From: JAAZMI01 sp050942615
GTDB lineage: Bacteria > Bacillota > Dethiobacteria > DTU022 > UBA8154
Length of the DNA stretch: 64,000 bases
Assembly (NCBI GenBank): GCA_050942615.1
Contig: JBMNNQ010000002.1
Span: 1 to 64,000 of the forward strand
Direction: 5' to 3'
This document shows positions 54,204 to 63,340 of the stretch, in pieces. The notes below the pieces were generated by a model. It did not search any database. It had not been told where the DNA came from and saw only the letters and a list, made by a program, of their open reading frames with translations. Made by a program: the position numbers and the translations under genes. Each line of letters starts with the position of its first letter. The stretch's first letter is position 1.

Positions 54204-55130
54204 ATGCCGGAACAAGAAAGGCTGGGGTATATCCTCAAAGGAAGGATCCTGGGAAGGCATAATCCCCAACAATATTGCCGGCAGGTTGCCCGGTGGTTTG
54301 CATACATTGTATTAACCTGGCAAAAAAAAGTGGGCAGTTGCCATCTCGTTTCGCCACGAAAACAGGCCGGGAATATTATTTACTTAAAAAAGAACTTTAA
54401 TCCTGCCGATTACAGCACCCTTTGGGAATTTATCCAGAACGGGCCTGTAAAAAGTAGGGTGACAACTGCCAGGCAAGGCGCCGGTTTGTCGGGTGCCGGC
54501 TACCAGTCAGAGCTGGAAAAACTGACAGGCAATTATCTTCATAACCTGCTCACTCTGGTTATTGCAGAGCTAATTGAAGAACATAACCCTTTCTTGCGGG
54601 AATGGGTGCAAGGGTCTAATTTTCGGCATGATTTTGGGGAAACAGTTCCCTACAGGGTGGAAAACGCCGGCAGGATTGCAGCCGAAGTTCTCTCTTCTGA
54701 CTTAATTGGTGATTTTCTTATGCAGACCTTTACTGCCGAGTTAAAGGCCGGGGTTCTCAAGATACCCTGCCAAACGTTATTTCAACATGGGAACAAGGCA
54801 GCCCAAAAAATGCTAAGGGAAGAACGTCAAAGGCGTATGGAATTTGCAGCAAGACAGCGGCTGGGTGAGGCGGCAGACCGTAAAAAGGCTGCAGTGCTCT
54901 GGCAAAGGGTATGGGGGAAAGTGGAAAGGCGGGAGGGGGAAGTTGGCCGGAAAAGATTGCAAAAACAAGTAATCGATCAGCATATTTATGAAGAAAAATT
55001 AAAGCATATTTTTGAAGAGCTCTGCAGCGAGGGGACAAAAAGAACAGAAATAAAATTTTTGGCCCTGTTCCCGCAGTGTAACTTTTCAAATTCTGTTACA
55101 AAAGTACTCACAAATTTTCCCGGTGACTAG
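54204..55130 (+). CDS. unknown protein, 308 residues
   Basis: I do not recognise it. ATG 54204 has GGGGGTG upstream; the frame is open earlier without a ribosome site. The protein is basic, with a hydrophobic-containing N-terminal half (WFAYIVLTWQKK, NYLHNLLTLVIAELIEEHNPFLREW) and a Lys/Arg/Glu-rich helical C-terminal half (MLREERQRRMEFAARQR, likely coiled). It has no clear membrane segment or signal. Neighbours: a UroD-like gene before, a cyclodeaminase after. Confidence 0.75.
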   Translation: MPEQERLGYILKGRILGRHNPQQYCRQVARWFAYIVLTWQKKVGSCHLVSPRKQAGNIIYLKKNFNPADYSTLWEFIQNGPVKSRVTTARQGAGLSGAGYQSELEKLTGNYLHNLLTLVIAELIEEHNPFLREWVQGSNFRHDFGETVPYRVENAGRIAAEVLSSDLIGDFLMQTFTAELKAGVLKIPCQTLFQHGNKAAQKMLREERQRRMEFAARQRLGEAADRKKAAVLWQRVWGKVERREGEVGRKRLQKQVIDQHIYEEKLKHIFEELCSEGTKRTEIKFLALFPQCNFSNSVTKVLTNFPGD

Positions 55131-55264
55131 TGCCAGCGGGTACTGGTTTATAATATAATATTATAACTATAAGATTGCGTTTCTTAATAACAATGTGACC
55201 GCTTTTAGCACGAAAATAGACAGCGCTGAACATGACTATGACTATTGTAGAAAGGGGGATTTAT

Positions 55265-55837
55265 ATGGGCGAAATACCGATTATTAAAGATTTGCGGTTA
55301 ACTGCCTATTTTCAAAAACTTTCTGCAGATTCCCCTTACCCCAGCGCCGGGTCATCCGCAGCCTTGACTGTTGCCCATGCTGCAGCCCTTTTTGCCATGG
55401 CCTGCCGGGTAAACCTAAGAAAAATTAAAGAGGGCTTATCTGCAGAGAAGGGAAACAACGGCCGGCAGGTTTTTTGGCAGGAAACCTTGGGGAAAGCAGA
55501 ACTTCTTTTTGAACAAACGCTTGCATTGGCCCAGGAAGACGGTTTTGCGGTAAAAGATTTTATTGAAGGGGTTCCCCGGGGTGCGGAAAGGGCCACCGCC
55601 ATCCCTTTGAAAATTGCCCGTTGTGCCGGGGAAATAATCATTTTGACCAAGGGCGCCCTTCCAAAATCTTATGTTCCTGTGCAGGCAGATGTGGAATGTG
55701 CCCGCTGTTTGGCAGCAGGGGGCAAACAGGCTGCCCTTACAGTAGCCCGCTATAATCTTCCCCTGCTTGATCAGGATAAAAGGGAAAGTTATGCTGACCA
55801 AATTTCCAAAGTTGATCAGGATGGGGCAAGGCCTTGA
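55265..55837 (+). CDS. fchA: formiminotetrahydrofolate cyclodeaminase / methenyl-THF cyclohydrolase family protein
   Basis: FTCD-C/FchA fold, which converts formimino-THF or methenyl-THF in C1 metabolism. 190 residues. SPYPSAGSSAALTVAHAAALFAMACRV near the N terminus is the family's phosphate-binding GGGS-like loop (here AGSS), with DFIEGVPRGAERATAIPLKIA and a C-terminal helix. ATG 55265 has GAAAGGGGG. The AGSS variant is a mild departure. It stands alone, away from other folate genes. Confidence 0.88.
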   Translation: MGEIPIIKDLRLTAYFQKLSADSPYPSAGSSAALTVAHAAALFAMACRVNLRKIKEGLSAEKGNNGRQVFWQETLGKAELLFEQTLALAQEDGFAVKDFIEGVPRGAERATAIPLKIARCAGEIIILTKGALPKSYVPVQADVECARCLAAGGKQAALTVARYNLPLLDQDKRESYADQISKVDQDGARP

Positions 55838-55978
55838 TACGTAAATTTCTACAATAATAGCCGTAATAGCCGGGCCTGTAAAGGCCGCAATCATAAATAT
55901 TTTTTGCCGGCAGGGAAAATCATATTTAAAAAGTTTTCGGTTTGGGAAAAATATAACAAAACCGGGTTGGGTAATTGC

Positions 55979-56182
55979 ATGCAAAAAAAAATCAGCCGGA
56001 AACATGGGCTGGGAAAGGCGGCTTGTGCTATGCACAGGATTAAAAAAACAGTATTTGTTACCTTAGCTGTTTTATTCTTAATTATCGGTGCTGCGGGTGT
56101 TATACTGCCAATTTTACCAGCGATACCGTTTTTACTGGTGGCCTCTTATTTTTTAACAAAGGGGACTGCACAGTTTAGCTAA
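55979..56182 (+). CDS. short DUF454/YbaN-like membrane protein
   Basis: 67 residues. Two membrane segments (VFVTLAVLFLIIGAAGVILPIL and PFLLVASYFLTKG) match the N-terminal half of the DUF454 family, including the PILPAIPFLLVA core. The family is usually about 120 residues; here a stop at 56180-56182 removes the C-terminal part. It may be a truncated pseudogene or a natural short form. The true start is unsure (ATG 56032 is possible). Confidence 0.5.
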   Translation: MQKKISRKHGLGKAACAMHRIKKTVFVTLAVLFLIIGAAGVILPILPAIPFLLVASYFLTKGTAQFS

Positions 56183-56292
56183 GGGTACCCCGTTTTTTGC
56201 AGGTGTTAATCAAACATTTTTGCAAAGGAAACCAGAGCCCGGTGGGAAAGTTTTCTTACCTGATACCCAGGTAGTTTGTTTTGCAGGGAACT

Positions 56293-56317
56293 AACCGGCC
56301 GGCGCCCTGGTTTTTTG
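56293..56317 (+). terminator. intrinsic terminator
   Basis: Stem AACC...GGTT with an inner GGC/GCC and a small bulge, followed by TTTTTT. It should close the + strand transcripts of 55.3-56.2 kb and oppose the minus-strand oxidase end. Confidence 0.6.
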
Positions 56318-56360
56318 TATTTTAACTGTTTTACAGGGAGGTTAGGGGAATGCCGTCAAA

Positions 56361-58046
56361 CTATTTTATGACCCTTAAGGGCCTCATCATATCATTGTCT
56401 TCATGTTCCAAGATATGGCAGTGCCAGACATAATCACCGGTATGTTCCTTAAAATGCATTACAATAGTTGTGACCTCCCCGGGTGTCGCCCTGGCTACGT
56501 CTTTAAGCCCTTTTTCGTAATCTGCGGGCGGGGTTAAACTTTCCGGAACAAACAAATAGTTTCCGTCAGCATCAAAATCATCAGCGGCAAACGGTTTCCT
56601 ACCTAATATTTCAAAGTTAACCAAATGAACATGAATGGGGTGGGGAAAGGCAAAATGGTTTACCAGATGCCATATCTCTATAGTGTCCAGTTTGGCAATT
56701 TCTGTAGCCGGTTCATGCCACATGCGGTCGTTTAAAAGATGCAACACCCTGCCAAAGTGATCGGTAGTTTCATCCAGGTGCAAAGTTCTCTCCCTGTAAG
56801 CCAAAGCGGGGTTGATGCTGTGGTAGGGGAACAGATCTTCGGGCATAGCACTTGTATCCGGGTGTTTTAAGGGCAGTACAACCCTAAATTGCATAATCAG
56901 GCCGGTATCTTCATCAGCCGGCGGGGTGCTTCCCGGCCCCCCGTTTACCAGGTTTATGCTTTGCCCTTGAAATTGGGAAAAATCAATAACGACGTCGATT
57001 CTTTCTGCGGGTTCCAGAATGAAAGAATTAATGGCAATAGATTGCCGCAGCAGCCCTTGTTCTGTGCCTATTTGATAAAAAGAAGCCCCATTATCCAGGC
57101 TGAAATCATATGCCCTTAAATTGGAGGCATTTAAAATTCGAAACCTGTATTTACGGGGTTCAACATCCAAATAGGGCCACAGTTTTCCGTTTACAGCTAT
57201 CGTGTTGCCCAGAAAAAATGAGGGGGTTGACGGCACGGGTTTTGTTACCGGCGGGGTAGCGTTGTCCGGGTAGAATAAAGAACCGTTTTCATTAAAAGTT
57301 TTATCCTGGACTAGAAGGGGGACCTCATAGGGCCTTTCAGGCAGATTTAACCTTTTTTCCAACCGATCCCTGATCAGGTAAAATCCAGCCAAGCCGGCGT
57401 ACACATTTAACCTTGTGATGCCGACAGCATGATCATGGTACCATAAAGTGGCTCCGGGTTGATGATTAGTATATTCATAGACCTTTCTGGTAAAGTTTTG
57501 GCCTACTGTAGCAAAATTTTGGGTAAACCAGGCGTCTGGGTGGCCGTCGCTATGATCTGCAACATTGGCGCCGTGTAAGTGAACTACCGTTCTCACATCC
57601 GGGGTATCCATGGTGCCATGCAAGGTATGATCCACCGGTAACAGGTGTTTAAGGGGCAGGTTGTTGATCCATTCGACCTCAATAGCAGTATCCTTATGTA
57701 CTTCAATAGTGGGGCCGGGGACAGTGCCATTGTACCCCCAAACTGTAGTTGGGGGAAACAATTTATGAAACCTGTGTTTTGCCTCCTGCATGGTTATACA
57801 ATAGGTTTTACGAAGGCCCTGCATCTCTATTTTCTGTTTACTGCCCGGGGGGTAGGCTGGGTAATGCTGCCGGGAAGCCCGGGTGCCCAAAGGGATTCTG
57901 CCGGGAAAACGGGGGGGGCTAACAACTGCTGCATGTACATTACACGGTCTTGCCACTTTGGGAATGGGTAGCGGATCGACAAATTTTGGAAAGGTAGAGG
58001 GAGCGGCCGGGTTTACCTGGAATTTTTTTTCAACATGTTTTTCCAT
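56361..58046 (-). CDS. cotA: CotA-like multicopper oxidase
   Basis: Laccase of the CotA/spore-coat group, 561 residues, a little longer than CotA (513). The four copper-binding clusters are present: HLHGAN near 160, LWYHDHAVG near 205, PHPIHVHLVNFE near 492 and WHCHILEHEDNDMM near 546. No secretion signal is seen, as for CotA, which is deposited on spores in the mother cell. Its N-terminal 60 residues are Pro-rich. It may be a mother-cell product in this spore former. On the minus strand it follows the MFS gene. Confidence 0.92.
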   Translation of the reverse strand: MEKHVEKKFQVNPAAPSTFPKFVDPLPIPKVARPCNVHAAVVSPPRFPGRIPLGTRASRQHYPAYPPGSKQKIEMQGLRKTYCITMQEAKHRFHKLFPPTTVWGYNGTVPGPTIEVHKDTAIEVEWINNLPLKHLLPVDHTLHGTMDTPDVRTVVHLHGANVADHSDGHPDAWFTQNFATVGQNFTRKVYEYTNHQPGATLWYHDHAVGITRLNVYAGLAGFYLIRDRLEKRLNLPERPYEVPLLVQDKTFNENGSLFYPDNATPPVTKPVPSTPSFFLGNTIAVNGKLWPYLDVEPRKYRFRILNASNLRAYDFSLDNGASFYQIGTEQGLLRQSIAINSFILEPAERIDVVIDFSQFQGQSINLVNGGPGSTPPADEDTGLIMQFRVVLPLKHPDTSAMPEDLFPYHSINPALAYRERTLHLDETTDHFGRVLHLLNDRMWHEPATEIAKLDTIEIWHLVNHFAFPHPIHVHLVNFEILGRKPFAADDFDADGNYLFVPESLTPPADYEKGLKDVARATPGEVTTIVMHFKEHTGDYVWHCHILEHEDNDMMRPLRVIK

Positions 58047-58212
58047 TAGATATTTCCTTTCTTTAGGTATTTGTATATTCTATGTTTTGTTTTCTGTTTT
58101 TGCCCGTTTTAAAAGGGGGTCCCAGGAAGAATTCAGGATAGGGGGCTACTGTGGCGGGGGGGCCAGGCGGTATTGGCTGCGAAACCTTTAACCGGCTCCT
58201 CCCGGCCCTGGG

Positions 58213-58253
58213 GAATAAAAATAACAGCGCCGTAAACAGTGGCACGGCGCTGT
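58213..58253 (-). terminator. intrinsic terminator after the MFS gene
   Basis: On the minus strand ACAGCGCCGT/ACGGCGCTGT is a perfect 10-bp stem with a 10-base loop, followed by TATTTTTATTC. Confidence 0.88.
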
Positions 58254-58282
58254 CCTGGTGAACCGCTGTAAACAGATAAAAC

Positions 58283-59647
58283 TTAGATCAGGTGTTCAGA
58301 GGTAATTTTACCTTGTCTGGCCATTCTATAGACAGCATAGGCGGCTCCGGTGGCAACGATAATATAAATTAGTTGAAATTTAAAACAAGCAGCAAAGGCC
58401 GGGACAGTATATGCGCCGCCCTTAGTAATTACATCCAAAATAAAGCCCCACAGTTGCTGACACAAACCCGCCCCAAAAACCCAGATAAAGGTATTGGTGA
58501 AACCTAAGGCGGTGCCCAGCCTGCTTTTGGGAAAAAGTTCACGAATCAGCATAAAGTTGGTTGTAACAGTGAGCATTTGGGCAAAACCCAGGAAGAAATT
58601 AGTGATCATTAAGGATGTGACAGTCATATTGCCGGCATTAAAGGCCATAAAAGCCCAAAAAACCAAAAACAGCACATTGCTGCCGATCAGGGTGCGGGTC
58701 AGGGTATATCTGTTTGTAAAAAAACCGGATGAGATGCTGCCCAGCATCAATCCGATAGACGCACATAAGAGAACATTACTGATCGTGATTGCAGGTACAG
58801 CCGGCATCAGGGTATGCATGTAGATGCCGATCCACAGGGATTGCAGGGTTTGCCCGCTGGCGCTGCTCCCCAGTGCTATGCAGGCACAAACCCATACGAT
58901 CGGCGATCTAAGTATTTCTCCGGCGGAAATATTTTCAACAACAGCAGCTTTGTTTTCAACCTTGAAGGATTTGGTGATACCTGTTTCTAAAATTTTCTCC
59001 GGCGACTGCAACCCCATCTTGTCCGGGGCGTCGCGCAGAAAGAGGGCTACCACAACAGCCATCAAAAGACTGACACCCCCGACAAAATAAATAACCGCGT
59101 GGCGCCAACCGCAAAAGTTCATCAACAGCTGCATAGGGGTGGTGGCCAACAAACTGCCTAAGTTGCCCAGGCCCATAAAAATGGCATAGACAACAACATA
59201 TTCCTTTGTAGTAAACCAGTTCGCACAAGTTTTGGCACCGGCAACCATGAAACCCGATATAGCCAAGGCAACCAGTACACGTCCTAAAATAATACCCATT
59301 GAACTGTGGGCCGCGCCAAAAACCAGGCAGCCGATCGCAGATAAAATTAATATTACAGACAACCCCATGCGCTGGCCATATTTATCAAGAAAAGTGCCCA
59401 CCGGCCCCTGCGCAAAGGCATAGGTCCAGGTAAAGGCTAAACCAACCGTGCCCCAAAGGGTGGCGCTGATGTTGATATCTGCTTGGATTGCGTTACCCAT
59501 AACTGACGGCACAATGCGCTGGAAAGTGGCAAACATATAAACTATACTTACAATAACAAAAAAAACCCAGCGGGCGGTTTTAAACTTTTTAACCATTATT
59601 CCTTTTTCACTGTTGCCAATTGCTAAATTGCGTGCTATTTGATTCAT
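58283..59647 (-). CDS. MFS transporter
   Basis: 454 residues, 12 membrane segments. TYAFAQGPVGTFLDKYGQRMG near residues 70-90 is the major-facilitator A motif (GxLxDRxGxR). A cytosolic loop lies near the middle (PEKILETGITKSF). It resembles OFA-type and sugar-acid or organic-acid carriers, with no clue to substrate. Start ATG 59647 follows GGAAGG; a GTG at 59659 is the rival. Confidence 0.9.
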   Translation of the reverse strand: MNQIARNLAIGNSEKGIMVKKFKTARWVFFVIVSIVYMFATFQRIVPSVMGNAIQADINISATLWGTVGLAFTWTYAFAQGPVGTFLDKYGQRMGLSVILILSAIGCLVFGAAHSSMGIILGRVLVALAISGFMVAGAKTCANWFTTKEYVVVYAIFMGLGNLGSLLATTPMQLLMNFCGWRHAVIYFVGGVSLLMAVVVALFLRDAPDKMGLQSPEKILETGITKSFKVENKAAVVENISAGEILRSPIVWVCACIALGSSASGQTLQSLWIGIYMHTLMPAVPAITISNVLLCASIGLMLGSISSGFFTNRYTLTRTLIGSNVLFLVFWAFMAFNAGNMTVTSLMITNFFLGFAQMLTVTTNFMLIRELFPKSRLGTALGFTNTFIWVFGAGLCQQLWGFILDVITKGGAYTVPAFAACFKFQLIYIIVATGAAYAVYRMARQGKITSEHLI

Positions 59648-59841
59648 GTTTAACACCAACCTTCCGGAGATATGTTTTTATGGGTTGCAAACATATTGTA
59701 GGTTTCAGGAAAAGTTTAAAAAACAAAAGAAGTGTCTTTCCCTTAAGGCGCCCGTTCCTAAGTGCCTGTCTTTCCTAGTGCCTGTCCTTATAGTATACGT
59801 TACAATGATGGACAATGAAATAACAATTTCACCGTTCTGCA

Positions 59842-59850
59842 TGCTATAAT
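59842..59850 (+). promoter_or_regulatory. extended -10 promoter of the deacetylase gene
   Basis: TGCTATAAT is an extended -10, 33 bases before the start. The -35 is poor. Confidence 0.5.
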
Positions 59851-59882
59851 ATAACAGCAGCAATGGAAACCGGGTGTAGTCA

Positions 59883-60740
59883 ATGAAAATTAGAAAATTA
59901 GCGGTTGTTCTGACTCCCATAGTTTTATTACTGATAGCAGCCGGGCTTCTTATTGGCAGGGTTTTGTTGTCCGGCCCGCGTGTTGAGGTGCTGCTTTATC
60001 ATGAGCTTGAACCGGGTGGATCACAGGAGTGGCCTATTATTGATCCGGAAAATTTTTACTGCCAACTTGAAGCCCTTTTGGCACACGGCTGGGAGCCTAT
60101 AACCTTAGAGGATTTTGCCTCCTGGCAGCAAAACCAGTTAAGGCTGCCCAATAAATCGTTCCTACTGACCTTTGATGATGGGGGGGAAAGCATCTATCAT
60201 TATGCTTATCCTTATTTATTAGCAAAGCAGATACCGGCTACCATATTTTTGATCGCAAAATACCATGATCCCAGCCATGTGTTAACAGAAGAGGTCTTGC
60301 CTCCTAAATTAACGGCGGCACAAATTCAGGAAATGTCCCGCGCGGGGATAATTAGCTTTCAAAGCCATGCCTATGATCTACACCGGGAAATTGACGGGGA
60401 GCCGGCTATTTTGGCCCTGCCTCCCGCGGCGGTGCTGGCAGATCTGCAAAAATCCAGACAGGTAATCAGCAGACTGACCGGGGAAGAAGTGCATAGCGTT
60501 GCCTACCCCTCTGGTACGGTGGATCAGAAAGTGATCAAGATGGCCTGGGAAGCAGGTTTTAACACAGGTTTTGCAGGGAACATTCAAGGTGCAGCACATA
60601 AAAAAGAAACAATGTCTGTCAAACGTTTTCCCTTGGACAACATATCTTTGGATGTTTTTAATAATTATTATGAAACCTTTGATCGATACCATAAACCACC
60701 TTTTTTATTTTTACGCAAATTATATAGGAAGGTAAAATGA
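59883..60740 (+). CDS. membrane-anchored polysaccharide deacetylase
   Basis: NodB/PgaB-like carbohydrate esterase, 285 residues. N-terminal membrane segment (about 5-28), then VEVLLYHELE, FLLTFDDGGESIY (first Asp-Asp metal motif), SFQSHAYDLHR (His metal site near 160) and VAYPSGTVDQ. The pattern suits removal of acetyl groups from GlcNAc polymers such as peptidoglycan or poly-GlcNAc. A small membrane-anchored protein follows by 1 base. Confidence 0.9.
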   Translation: MKIRKLAVVLTPIVLLLIAAGLLIGRVLLSGPRVEVLLYHELEPGGSQEWPIIDPENFYCQLEALLAHGWEPITLEDFASWQQNQLRLPNKSFLLTFDDGGESIYHYAYPYLLAKQIPATIFLIAKYHDPSHVLTEEVLPPKLTAAQIQEMSRAGIISFQSHAYDLHREIDGEPAILALPPAAVLADLQKSRQVISRLTGEEVHSVAYPSGTVDQKVIKMAWEAGFNTGFAGNIQGAAHKKETMSVKRFPLDNISLDVFNNYYETFDRYHKPPFLFLRKLYRKVK

Positions 60741-60741
60741 A

Positions 60742-61152
60742 TTGACAAGGAAAAATATTGTTACGTTCATAGTATTTATGGCAGTATTACTGGGCGGGTA
60801 TTATGTTTACAATAATATGTTTCCTGTTGCAAGGCCCATACAATGTCCTTCAATTGAAGCTATAACAGCTATTAACATTTCAAATGACGACAATAAGGAA
60901 AGTAAAATACTTGGTACGGACTTTGCAAAAACGGCCATATACATTAGTAATTCAAAGCCCACCAGAACTAGAAGTGTTAACGACACCCCAACAGTAAGGC
61001 CTCATTATAAAATTGAAATCTTGGCCGCAGAAAAAATGTTCAATTATTATGTTTACGAAAAAAATAATAACGTATACATTGAACGCCCGTATGAAGGAAT
61101 ATATATCATAGATAGACAAGTTGTTAATATTATATCCAGGCGATTCCAATGA
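60742..61152 (+). CDS. small membrane-anchored protein of unknown function
   Basis: 136 residues, one N-terminal membrane segment (about 5-25), then a soluble outside domain rich in Asn, Lys and Tyr (KIEILAAEKMFNYYVYEK, YIERPYEGIYIIDRQ). I do not recognise it. Start TTG 60742, with GGAAGG upstream. Its end overlaps the long form of the next gene, and it probably shares the deacetylase transcript. Confidence 0.75.
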   Translation: MTRKNIVTFIVFMAVLLGGYYVYNNMFPVARPIQCPSIEAITAINISNDDNKESKILGTDFAKTAIYISNSKPTRTRSVNDTPTVRPHYKIEILAAEKMFNYYVYEKNNNVYIERPYEGIYIIDRQVVNIISRRFQ

Positions 61153-61193
61153 TGCAGGAATTTTGCAATAAAAACTTATTAGGGGATGAAGGT

Positions 61194-61667
61194 ATGTCTT
61201 TAGAACTAAAAATTCCGGGCAGGGGTGAGATTAGGCTTAAAAAAATAATTTTTGATTTAAATGGTACCCTGACGGTAGACGGGGAGCTGCACCAAAAAAC
61301 CCTTTTCCTATTAAAAAAGGTGGCGGGGGTTTTGGATGTTCACATCCTGACGGCCGACACTTTGGGGGTGGCTGCGCAGATCGGCCGGCAAAACCATATA
61401 AATGTACAAGTTGTAGCCGGTGAAAACACCTCTGCGGCCAAGGTTAATTTTATAGAGCTCGCAGGGCCTGCTGAAACCATGGCAGTAGGTAACGGGACAA
61501 ACGACGCCGGGATGTTGGCAAAGGCAGCTATTGGTATTGCGGTTTTAGGCCCGGAAGGTTGCGCAGTAGAAGCCCTTCGCGCTGCAGAACTGGTGGTTAA
61601 CAATATTAACGATGCCCTCTGTATGATTTTAAAGCCCCAGCGCCTGATTGCCTCCCTTCGCCGCTAA
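61194..61667 (+). CDS. HAD-superfamily protein, soluble P-type-ATPase-like
   Basis: 157 residues. Motif I is DLNGTLT (Asp nucleophile, Asn where the second Asp usually is), motif IV is VGNGTNDAGMLAKA. This resembles the soluble P-type ATPase-like group of small HAD proteins. ATG 61194 has GATGAAGG upstream; an earlier ATG at 61149 is possible. Activity is not known. Confidence 0.85.
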   Translation: MSLELKIPGRGEIRLKKIIFDLNGTLTVDGELHQKTLFLLKKVAGVLDVHILTADTLGVAAQIGRQNHINVQVVAGENTSAAKVNFIELAGPAETMAVGNGTNDAGMLAKAAIGIAVLGPEGCAVEALRAAELVVNNINDALCMILKPQRLIASLRR

Positions 61668-61773
61668 AAGTGTATTTCACTATTTGCTGGATAATTCGTT
61701 GATTATGTTCCCAAAGTGCTATTGTTGGCTTTGTCAGCAATGGGTTATAATTATGTAAAAAGGGGTGATTAGT

Positions 61774-62008
61774 TTGAAAAATTACCCTGTTATTATTGAA
61801 CAAGATGGGAAGGGGTATGTTGTCTCTTGTTTCTGGTTTGAATTGCATCGGGGCTCTTGAAAAGGTTGGGTATGTGGTAGTCAGGCAAAAATTACAAAAA
61901 TTACCTCCTATAACTGTACCAAATCATAAGGAACTTCGTCCGAGGTTGCTGCAAAAAATACCCAATGATGTGGATCTTACTGTCGAAAATTTTATTTTAT
62001 TATTGTAA
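61774..62008 (+). pseudogene. decayed hicBA toxin-antitoxin remnant
   Basis: A TTG-led reading (61774-61860) encodes KNYPVIIEQDGKGYVVSC, the opening of a HicB antitoxin, and stops after 28 codons. The next frame then carries LEKVGYVVVRQ...ITVPNHKELRPRLLQKIPNDVDLTVENFILLL (parts, about 61850-62008), which looks like the middle and C-terminal end of a HicA toxin (GYVVVRQ..., TVPxHxxLRxGTL..., LTxEEFL). So an internal deletion seems to have joined the two. An AAAGGGG ribosome site precedes the TTG. Confidence 0.6.
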
Positions 62009-62098
62009 AAACACAGTAAATTTTGCTGCTTCGATCAAAATAGTTTGGGGACAGGTTCTACTTCAGACTCTATGGAAGAAAATAAAAAAATGGTCAAG

Positions 62099-62133
62099 AG
62101 GAAGACCGTTTTAACCGGTGCTTCCTTTTTTTG
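62099..62133 (+). terminator. intrinsic terminator
   Basis: AGGAAGACCG and CGGT(g)CTTCCT form a 10-bp stem with one bulge, followed by TTTTTTT. Confidence 0.85.
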
Positions 62134-62396
62134 TTTTTATTTACAAAAGGTTAATGAACACAAAAAAGATGTACTTGTATGTTAACCTTTCTGATCACCA
62201 GTTAAAGCCCCTCCCTTTTTTTCTGGTTCTTCGCAGCCTGCTGGGTTTCTTTATCCAAGGAGGAATTACTTTCCATAAAACTGTGTTTTGCAAAGTTTAT
62301 ACTTTGTTTAGATTTTGTTTACAGAAAAGTAATAGCTACCCGCGCTATGCAGATAAAAACCAGTACATCGTAAAGTCCAGCGAAGAGGATAATTAT
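62134..62396 (+). other. intergenic region
   Basis: About 260 bases; the frame of the next gene is open across it, but no start with a ribosome site occurs. Nothing else was recognised. Confidence 0.35.
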
Positions 62397-63293
62397 ATGG
62401 TTACTACCTATACAGAGCAAAAAAATGAGCCTTTATTCAATAAAGAGAACAACCCTTTTCATGAGGAAAGGGTTAAAGACATAGAGCGGATTTTAGATGC
62501 CCTGGCAGGCAATTTAAGAGAACAGGTCATCGTGACGGAAAATCCCGATAGCGGCAAGACACTTTCCGGCAAACTATCCGAAGGCCAGATCCCCGCTCTA
62601 ATTAACGCCCTAGCCTCTTTTATGATAAAACAGGAATTTAGCAGCGGCAGGGGCGGGTTGGTTAATTTAGCCAACGACATTTACATTCAAGAGGTGCAGG
62701 GAACGGCAAAGGTCAATGCAGATGGAAGCCTGGAAAATATTCTCGGGGCAGCTACTGTTTCCGGCCTGGATGAAGCGGGCCGGGCCCAGGAAATAAGCTT
62801 AGAGGTTTTCTTTCAACTAAGTGATGTTAACTCTACCAGGGTAACCAAACCGGATCTTACGGGGGAAAAGGTCATCAACCGGGAAGAAAGGGATTTTAAC
62901 AAGCTCTATCAGCCTACAGCGGAAAAATTTGTAGGCAAATTCAAAAATGATATCCTGATGGAAAAGGACGGCAGGTTTGTAAAAATTGGCGAAAGGCGGC
63001 TGGAAATTACCCTGCTGGATGAAAAGGAAGCTAAGGGTCATTACCGCGAAGAGCTTTGGGAGGGGTATGAAAAATACGCCAATTCTTTTCAGTCCTATAT
63101 TTTTGAGGCCAAATTCAGCGATGAGGGGGACGTCAACAACGCCACCCTGGAGGGAACAACGGAAGAGGGCGCTGAGGTCAAGGGAACTATCTACTTCAAT
63201 GGTTATGATGCCTTCATTTATTTAAATTTAAGCCAAAACCAACGAAACAGCAGTGTAATACATGACTCCACCTTCCGTCCAGACTTTGACTGA
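62397..63293 (+). CDS. unknown protein, 298 residues
   Basis: I do not recognise it. ATG 62397 has GAAGAGGAT just upstream. The protein is acidic and soluble, with an N-terminal helical region (VKDIERILDALAGNLREQV) and a C-terminal beta-rich part (FEAKFSDEGDVNNATLEGTTEEGAEVKGTIYFNG by position about 248-280). No signal or membrane segment is evident. The following gene is an ABC ATPase. Confidence 0.8.
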   Translation: MVTTYTEQKNEPLFNKENNPFHEERVKDIERILDALAGNLREQVIVTENPDSGKTLSGKLSEGQIPALINALASFMIKQEFSSGRGGLVNLANDIYIQEVQGTAKVNADGSLENILGAATVSGLDEAGRAQEISLEVFFQLSDVNSTRVTKPDLTGEKVINREERDFNKLYQPTAEKFVGKFKNDILMEKDGRFVKIGERRLEITLLDEKEAKGHYREELWEGYEKYANSFQSYIFEAKFSDEGDVNNATLEGTTEEGAEVKGTIYFNGYDAFIYLNLSQNQRNSSVIHDSTFRPDFD

Positions 63294-63340
63294 GGTAAAC
63301 TTGGCAAACCCTTTAGCTCACGACTTGGAGGCATAAATAC

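Noticed and set aside
59751..59790. Short direct repeat AGTGCCTGTC near the MFS gene
   Set aside because: Only two imperfect copies and no clear boundary; too weak to call a mobile element.
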